This document shows, in pieces, positions 58,801-64,000 of a DNA stretch of 64,000 nt. Both the position numbers and the translations under genes were made by a program. Source of the DNA: JABFWF01 sp035539135 (GTDB lineage: Bacteria > Pseudomonadota > Gammaproteobacteria > Xanthomonadales > Xanthomonadaceae); the NCBI GenBank assembly GCA_035539135.1, contig DATLJD010000012.1, positions 1 through 64,000 on the forward strand, in the 5' to 3' direction. The notes below the pieces were generated by a model. That model was given only the letters and a program-made list of their open reading frames with translations. It searched no databases and had not been told where the DNA came from. The stretch's first letter is position 1. Each line of letters opens with the position of its first letter.

Positions 58801-61233
58801 ATGACCGCCTTCAGCCCCCTGGAAATCCCCGCCGAGGACACGGTGTCCGTGCGCGCGCTGCCGCGCCTGCTGGACGACCATCCGGACGTCAAAGTCCTGT
58901 CGCTGGACTGCTTCGACACCCTGCTGTGGCGGCGGGTGCACAAGCCGACCGACGTCTTCTTCAGCCTGCAGCAGCGCCCCGCGTTCGCCCGCGCCGGGCT
59001 GGACGCCGGCCAGCGGATGCGCGCCGAACAGCTGGCGCGACGCCTCGCCTTCATCCGCGGCGGCAACTGGGAAGTGACCCTGCGCGACATCCTGGCCACC
59101 GCCGCGCCCGGCATCGACGACGCGCTGGCCGCCGCCATCGAGGAAGAAGAAGTGCAGGCCGAATGCGAGGCCTGCTTCCCGCTGCCCGCGGCGGTCGCGC
59201 TGGTGCGCGAAGCGGCCGCGCGCGGGATTCCCGTCGTCATCGTCAGCGACACCTACCTGCGCGAGGCGCAGCTGCGGCGGCTGCTCGCGCATTGCCTGCC
59301 GGCGGATGCCTACGCCGCGATCGACCGCGTGTTCGTCTCCTGCGAGCACGGCGCCAGCAAGGGCACCGGCCTGTTCGAGCGCCTGTGCCGCGCGGGCGCG
59401 CTGTCCGCCGCCGACACCCTGCACGTCGGCGACAACCCGAACGCGGACCTGCAGGCGCCACTGCAGGCCGGCCTGCGCGCGCGCGTCCTGCACCGCTTCC
59501 CGAAACACGTCGCGCACCGGATGGAGGATCAGGGCACCGCATTGCGGCTGGTCGATCCGGAAGTGGAGCGCAGCCGCGGCATGCCCTCGCCCTGGCACGC
59601 GGTGCTCGCGCAGCTGGATCTCGACGGCGAGGACGCCGCGCGCGACCTCGGCCAGGCGAGCCTCGGTCCGATGATGCACGGCTTCGCCAGCTGGATCCTG
59701 GCGCGCCGGCGCGAGGCGCTCGCCGCCGGCCGGCGCCTGAAGATCGCCTTCCTGATGCGCGACGGCCACCTGCCCTGGCGCGCCTGCACCGCGCTCGCCG
59801 GCGAGGAGGTCGGCGCGCCGGTCTACATCTCGCGCTTCACCGCCTTCGCCGCCGGCTTCCGCGCGCAGGAGGACATCGACCGCTACCTGGCGATGCACTC
59901 GCGCAGCCGGCAGTACGCGACCCTCCTCAAGCAGCTCGGCATCACCGGCGCGGCCGCGGACGAGATCCTGCGCAAGGTCGAGCGCGCCGGCGGCGGCCAC
60001 GACACGTTCGTGGCGCAGGTGCGCGCGCCGGCGATCGCGCAGCGCATCCTGCGCTGGTCGGCCGGCTTCCGCGAGCGCATGCGCCGGCACCTGGCCGCCA
60101 CCCTGGACCTGCAGCCCGACGACACCCTGGCGATGGTCGACCTCGGCTACTTCGGCAACATCCAGCGCGCGCTGGCGCCGGTGATGCGCGAGGAGTGGAA
60201 CGTCGACCTGCTCGGCTGGTACCTCATGTGCTACCCGCAGGCCGGCGACGGCGGCGAGCGCACCGCGCTGATCGACCGCGCCCGCCACGGCGAGCAGACC
60301 ATCCGCACCCTGATTCCGTTCATGGCGACGCTGGAGACGCTGTGCACCGTCGACAGCGGCTCGGTGCGCGACTACGCCGAGGACGGCGCGCCGGTGCTGG
60401 AGGCGCAGGTGATCGCGCCGCAGCAGGCGCAGGCCGTCGCCCGCATCCAGGAGCACGCGATCGCCTTCGTGCGCGCGGCGGCGGCGCACGCCCCGCCCTG
60501 CGCGGAAGAGGCGCTGCGCGATGCCACCCTCGCCGAACTGGTGCGCCTGCTGTACCTGCCCACCCGCGGCGAGCTGTCGCTGTTCCAGTCCTTCTCGATG
60601 GACGAGAACATGGGCTCGGACACCGCGGTGCAGATCGCCGACCCCGAGCAGGCGATCGCCGACCTGCGCCGCGACGGCATCTTCTTCTCCACCCGCATGC
60701 GGCCCAAGCTGCGCCGGAACATGGCCCACGAGCTGCGCCATTGCGGGGTGGAACTGAGCCTGGCGACCCTTGCCGTGCACCGCGACCGCCTCAGCCTGCG
60801 CTCCTCCGACTGGAGCCTGCGCGAGGACGTGCTGCCGGTGCTCTATACCGATGCGCGCAACGCCAGCCGCCAGGCGGTCGCCGCGCAGTACACCTACGAC
60901 GGCTTCTGCCGGGCACGGGTGCCGCTCGGCACGGGCAACGCGCACGTCGGCCTGCTGTTCGGCGAGCGCCACCGCTGGCTGCAGGTGCTGGAGGCGCGGG
61001 TGCTGCCGGTGGAACTGCTGGCTAGCGACCAGGACGGCTTCGACGTGCGCGACCGACTGATCCACGACCAGCTCATCGACCATGGCGACGGCGTGCTCGA
61101 GTGCGCTTCCGCCGGGGCCTTCGGCATGTTGCCCGCCGGCAGCGTGCCGCTGGCCGGCCCGCTGGTGCTGGAACTCGTCTACCGCCCGATCGTCGCACGC
61201 ACGGCCGCACTGGCCGAAGGCCACGCCGCATGA
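58801..61233 (+). CDS. HAD-superfamily protein (COG5610-like), probable flagellar glycosylation gene
   Basis: 810 residues. The N-terminal HAD core has LSLDCFDTLLWRRV (nucleophile Asp near residue 35), VSDTYLREAQL, the lysine in GASKGTGLFERL and HVGDNPNADLQA. The remaining 500 residues hold a second block with IAFLMRDGHLPWRACTAL and LAMVDLGYFGNIQRALAPV, characteristic of this long family. It has no signal peptide. Such proteins are found in polysaccharide and flagellin-modification loci; reaction unknown. GTG 58795 is an alternative start. It overlaps the next gene by 4 bases. Confidence 0.75.
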   Translation: MTAFSPLEIPAEDTVSVRALPRLLDDHPDVKVLSLDCFDTLLWRRVHKPTDVFFSLQQRPAFARAGLDAGQRMRAEQLARRLAFIRGGNWEVTLRDILATAAPGIDDALAAAIEEEEVQAECEACFPLPAAVALVREAAARGIPVVIVSDTYLREAQLRRLLAHCLPADAYAAIDRVFVSCEHGASKGTGLFERLCRAGALSAADTLHVGDNPNADLQAPLQAGLRARVLHRFPKHVAHRMEDQGTALRLVDPEVERSRGMPSPWHAVLAQLDLDGEDAARDLGQASLGPMMHGFASWILARRREALAAGRRLKIAFLMRDGHLPWRACTALAGEEVGAPVYISRFTAFAAGFRAQEDIDRYLAMHSRSRQYATLLKQLGITGAAADEILRKVERAGGGHDTFVAQVRAPAIAQRILRWSAGFRERMRRHLAATLDLQPDDTLAMVDLGYFGNIQRALAPVMREEWNVDLLGWYLMCYPQAGDGGERTALIDRARHGEQTIRTLIPFMATLETLCTVDSGSVRDYAEDGAPVLEAQVIAPQQAQAVARIQEHAIAFVRAAAAHAPPCAEEALRDATLAELVRLLYLPTRGELSLFQSFSMDENMGSDTAVQIADPEQAIADLRRDGIFFSTRMRPKLRRNMAHELRHCGVELSLATLAVHRDRLSLRSSDWSLREDVLPVLYTDARNASRQAVAAQYTYDGFCRARVPLGTGNAHVGLLFGERHRWLQVLEARVLPVELLASDQDGFDVRDRLIHDQLIDHGDGVLECASAGAFGMLPAGSVPLAGPLVLELVYRPIVARTAALAEGHAA

Positions 61234-62552
61234 ACACCGGACACGACCAGATCTGCGTCGCCAGTTGCTTCGCGCTCAGCGACCCGCGTTGCGCGGCCTT
61301 CCTCAACCGGCTCGGCGACGCCCTGGCCGAGCGCGGCACCCAACTCGTCGTGCTCGCCACCCGGCACGCGCCGGAGCTGGAATACCCGCAGGTCCAGATC
61401 CCCTATTCGATCCTCGGTTTCGACCGCGAGATCCAGCTGCAGGACCTTGCGCCCTTCCACGCGATCGCGCCGGTGGCGCTGGCCGAGCGCGCCTGGTCGG
61501 GCAGCGTCGCCGGGCCCGACACCTATGCGCGCGCCACCGCCAAGTGCGAGTGGTTCTACCAGGCGGTCGCCGAGGAGCTGCGCCCGGCCGGCGCGTTGTT
61601 GTGGAACACGACCCACCCGCACAGCCGGGTCGCGCGCAACGTGCTGCAGGCCAGCGATGTGCCGGCCTGGTGCTTCGAGCGCGGCCAGCTGGCGGGCACC
61701 TACCAGGTGCAGGCCGGCGAGGTGAACGCCTGGGACGACAGCCGGGTCGCCTTCGCGGTGCACGCCGGCTTGCGCATGGATCTCGCGCGCCAGACCGGCG
61801 AGGCCTTCGAGGCCGCGCGCGCGCTGTCGCTGTCGGCGCCGGTCGACCGCCATCCGCTGCGCGAGGCCGCCGACATCGCCGGCCTGCCGCGCGGCGATGG
61901 CCCGACCGTGCTCGTGCTCACCAGCGCGGTCGGTTCGTCGATCGAGCCCACCGCGCTGCGCACGATCGGTCTCAGCCAACCGCTGTGGCCGGACCTGCAG
62001 GCGATCGTCGCCGCGCTCGACGCGGTGCTGCCGGCGAATGCGACCGTGCTGTTTCGCGACCACCCGATCAACCGCGAGGTGCTCGGCCACCCGCTGCGCC
62101 TGCCGGCGCGCTTCGTCGAGGCGCACGGCGTGCCAATCGCCGAGCTGATCGCGCGCGCCGACCGGGTCGCCTGCATCGGTACCACCACCCTGCAGTACGA
62201 AGCGCTGCTGCGCGACAAGCCCCTGCTCGTCCTCGGCCGCAGCCCCGCCACCGCGGCGGAGGCGGCCTACGCGCCGGCGCGCGCCGCCGAGCTCGACGAT
62301 TGCGTCGCCGCCTGGCTTGACGACCGCGATGGCGCGCGCCGCCGCGCCAACGCGCGCGCCCTCGTCGGCCTGCTGTGCGAGCGCCACCTGATCCGCGAGG
62401 ACGAGCGCGCGCTGCACGTGCGCAACGGCGTCGCCGAACTCGCCGACTTCATCGCCGCGCAGGCGGTGCCCCAGGCCGAGCCGGTCGCCGACCGCATCGA
62501 CCGCTTCGCGCAGCGGGTCCTCGCCGCCTGCGCCATCGGAGAACCCGCATGA
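61230..62552 (+). CDS. Capsule-type glycosyltransferase-like protein
   Basis: 440 residues, no membrane segment. The GT-B-like C-terminal half contains AELIARADRVACIGTTTLQY and EALLRDKPLLVLG, the pattern seen in KpsC/KpsS-type and other capsule enzymes (S/T-x-x-x-x-E-A-L). The N-terminal half has a possible Rossmann fold with QICVASCFALSDPRCAAFLN. It may transfer a sugar to flagellin or an intermediate. The start overlaps the HAD stop and the end overlaps the next start, both by ATGA. Confidence 0.6.
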   Translation: MNTGHDQICVASCFALSDPRCAAFLNRLGDALAERGTQLVVLATRHAPELEYPQVQIPYSILGFDREIQLQDLAPFHAIAPVALAERAWSGSVAGPDTYARATAKCEWFYQAVAEELRPAGALLWNTTHPHSRVARNVLQASDVPAWCFERGQLAGTYQVQAGEVNAWDDSRVAFAVHAGLRMDLARQTGEAFEAARALSLSAPVDRHPLREAADIAGLPRGDGPTVLVLTSAVGSSIEPTALRTIGLSQPLWPDLQAIVAALDAVLPANATVLFRDHPINREVLGHPLRLPARFVEAHGVPIAELIARADRVACIGTTTLQYEALLRDKPLLVLGRSPATAAEAAYAPARAAELDDCVAAWLDDRDGARRRANARALVGLLCERHLIREDERALHVRNGVAELADFIAAQAVPQAEPVADRIDRFAQRVLAACAIGEPA

Positions 62553-63850
62553 AGACCGTCGCCTTCCTCCCCGCCAAGGGCAACAGCGACCGCATCGGCA
62601 ACAAGAACGTGCGCCTGCTCGACGGCAAGCCGCTGTTCCTGCACACCCTCGACAAGCTGCTCGCCTGCGACTTCATCGACGAGGTCTGCCTGGACACCGA
62701 GTCGGAGGAGATCGCGGCGATGGCCGCCGAGCGCGACTGCCGGGTGCTGATGCGCGATCCCAAGCTGGCCAGCAACGCCACCGACGGCAACCGCCTGTTC
62801 ATGAACCAGGTGCGCCAGGTCGAGGCGGACATCTACATCCAGGCGCTGTGCACCAGCCCGTTCATCGAGCCGGACACCATGCGCCGCGGCGTGGAAGCGC
62901 TGGCCCAGCCCGGCACCGCGCACGACTCGGCGGTGCTGGTGCGCAAGGAGCGCCTGTACACCTGGCGCGACGGCCGCCCGACCTACGACATCGCCAACAT
63001 CCCCAACAGCTTCACCCTCGACGAAACGGTGATCGAGACGATGGGCCTGTACATCGTCCGCCGCGACGCCGCGCTGCGCCTGGAGCGCCGCATCGGCGAT
63101 CAGCCGCTGCTGCTGGAGGCGAGCCCGCTGGAGGCGGTCGACGTCAACTGGCCGGAGGACTTCGCGCTGGCCGAGCTGATCGAGGCCGGCCGCCGCGAAC
63201 GCGACCGCTGCCTGCTCAACAACCTCAAGGCCCTGCTGTCGAGCCCGATGCTGTCGGACATCCTCGACGACCATGGCTATCCGGACCAGGTGATCCGCGG
63301 CCTCGCGCCCAACCTGCCGGACGTGCGCATGCTCGGCCGCGCCAAGACCCTGCGCCTGCGCAAGCTCGAGGACGGCGAGGACTTCCGCGGCATCTACAAG
63401 GCGCTGGACAGCTACGCCACGGTGGTGCCCAACGACGTGATCGTGGTCGAGAACGAGATCGGCCAGTACGCCTACTTCGGCGAGCTCAACGCCAACCTCG
63501 CGATCCGCCGCGGCGCCGCCGGCGTGGTGGTCGGCGGCATGACCCGCGACAGCGCGGACGTGGTGCGGCTCGGTCTGCCGGTGTTCGCGCAGGGCTATTC
63601 CTGCCAGGACGTGCGCAAGCGCGCGACGCTGGACAGCGTCAACAAGCCGGTGACCATCAACGGCGTGCGGGTCGCGCCGGAAGACCTGGTGTTCGGCGAC
63701 CGCGAAGGCCTCGTCGTGATCCCGCGCCGGGTGGAAGCCTCGGTGCTGGACGCCGCGCTGCGGGTGGCGACCAACGAGAAGCGCATCCTGATCGACATCT
63801 CCGAAGGCGCGGAAGTCGAGCGCCTCACCCGCGAGTACGGGTTCTTCTGA
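62549..63850 (+). CDS. Acylneuraminate-type cytidylyltransferase fused to an RraA-like domain
   Basis: 433 residues. Residues 1-225: a CMP-sugar synthetase fold with FLPAKGNSDRIGNKNVRLLD (nucleotide-binding loop), DIYIQALCTSPFIEPDTM and AVDVNWPEDFALAELIEAG. Residues 235-430: an RraA/HMG-aldolase-like domain with AKTLRLRKLEDGEDFRGIY, GELNANLAIRRGAAG, GGMTRDSADVV and VFGDREGLVVIPRRV; the GELxA and RD active-site residues of pyruvate aldolases are kept. A CTP-activation and aldol step may be joined. ATG 62549 follows GGAG. Substrate unknown. Confidence 0.85.
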   Translation: MKTVAFLPAKGNSDRIGNKNVRLLDGKPLFLHTLDKLLACDFIDEVCLDTESEEIAAMAAERDCRVLMRDPKLASNATDGNRLFMNQVRQVEADIYIQALCTSPFIEPDTMRRGVEALAQPGTAHDSAVLVRKERLYTWRDGRPTYDIANIPNSFTLDETVIETMGLYIVRRDAALRLERRIGDQPLLLEASPLEAVDVNWPEDFALAELIEAGRRERDRCLLNNLKALLSSPMLSDILDDHGYPDQVIRGLAPNLPDVRMLGRAKTLRLRKLEDGEDFRGIYKALDSYATVVPNDVIVVENEIGQYAYFGELNANLAIRRGAAGVVVGGMTRDSADVVRLGLPVFAQGYSCQDVRKRATLDSVNKPVTINGVRVAPEDLVFGDREGLVVIPRRVEASVLDAALRVATNEKRILIDISEGAEVERLTREYGFF

Positions 63851-63866
63851 GCTAGCCCGGCTCCCA

Positions 63867-63938
63867 CCGTGGAGCCGAGCTTGCTTCGCTGCCTCTCGAA
63901 CCGGCCGCCGACGCAGCGAAGCAAGCTCCGCTCCACGG
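63867..63938. repeat. Long inverted repeat after the glycosylation genes
   Basis: Arms CCGTGGAGCCGAGCTTGCTT (63867) and AAGCAAGCTCCGCTCCACGG pair over 26 positions with one or two mismatches around a 20-base loop. The GGAGC-AAGCTCC core is shared with the palindrome at 46802. It could end transcription of the three-gene unit. The rest of the window to 64000 shows no gene. Confidence 0.75.
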
Positions 63939-64000
63939 CCCCGCAGGCGGCGCGCAAGGCACCTCTCCGGCCGTTCGCCGGGAATTTCCCTGCACCCCAT

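Noticed and set aside
63868..63883. Sigma-54 promoter within the inverted repeat
   Set aside because: TGG and GC spacing fits, but the sequence is one arm of the repeat, and no gene start follows within the window.

Overview
The window reads as chromosome of a motile, high-GC gammaproteobacterium of the Lysobacteraceae/Xanthomonadaceae type (Lysobacter or Luteimonas-like). Reasons: strong G/C third-position bias throughout; polar-flagellum genes in the order flgMN/flgA - cheV - flgBCDEFGHIJKL with sigma-54 and FliA promoters; dispersed palindromic repeats typical of this family; an ahcY-metF methionine-cycle pair headed by an SAH riboswitch; and a two-gene rimB-rimK unit. The genus call is inference.

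Layout. 1-0.8 kb: tail of an integron-type gene-cassette array (+ strand) with attC sites and no integrase. 1.1-9.6 kb: small membrane and secreted proteins, a GAF-GAF-GGDEF-EAL protein, a serine hydrolase, a DUF72 protein, and a divergent EamA exporter/LysR regulator pair. 9.9-13.7 kb: a four-gene export operon (Yip1, HlyD-like adaptor, ABC ATPase, MacB-like permease). 13.9-19.7 kb: housekeeping and envelope genes (EamA, cupin, DoxX, bTHX, MerC-like, SlyD, two NlpC/P60 proteins, thioesterase). 19.7-24.5 kb: SAH riboswitch, ahcY, metF, two related secreted proteins, ilvE. 24.5-30.4 kb: a two-component system, rimK/rimB, tRNA-Gly(CCC), and a GDSL autotransporter esterase. 30.5-34.9 kb: thiS and thiG separated by a repeat cluster, trmB, and an SLC13-type transporter. 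34.9-41.9 kb: Rieske protein, FAH-family hydrolase, mscL, M28 peptidase, a degenerate GGDEF-EAL-REC protein, and small enzymes. 41.9-44.0 kb: a second cassette array (- strand), visibly AT-richer than its surroundings. 44.1-58.7 kb: flagellar genes. 58.8-63.9 kb: three tightly coupled genes (HAD-domain protein, capsule-type glycosyltransferase-like protein, cytidylyltransferase-RraA fusion), probably a flagellin-glycosylation segment.

How the parts work together. Promoter-like matches give a flagellar hierarchy: sigma-54 sites before flgA, flgB, flgJ and the HAD gene, and FliA (sigma-28) sites before flgM and cheV. flgM, flgN and a histidine-kinase gene overlap by 4 bp each, and flgB to flgL run on one strand with small gaps. 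Two c-di-GMP-type proteins, one with near-canonical motifs and one degenerate, may feed into motility or surface behaviour; this is inference.

The most notable points are the two integrase-less attC arrays about 42 kb apart that share a near-identical site, a dispersed repeat sitting in frame inside the flgH signal-peptide region, and the cytidylyltransferase-RraA fusion behind a sigma-54 promoter next to flgL.
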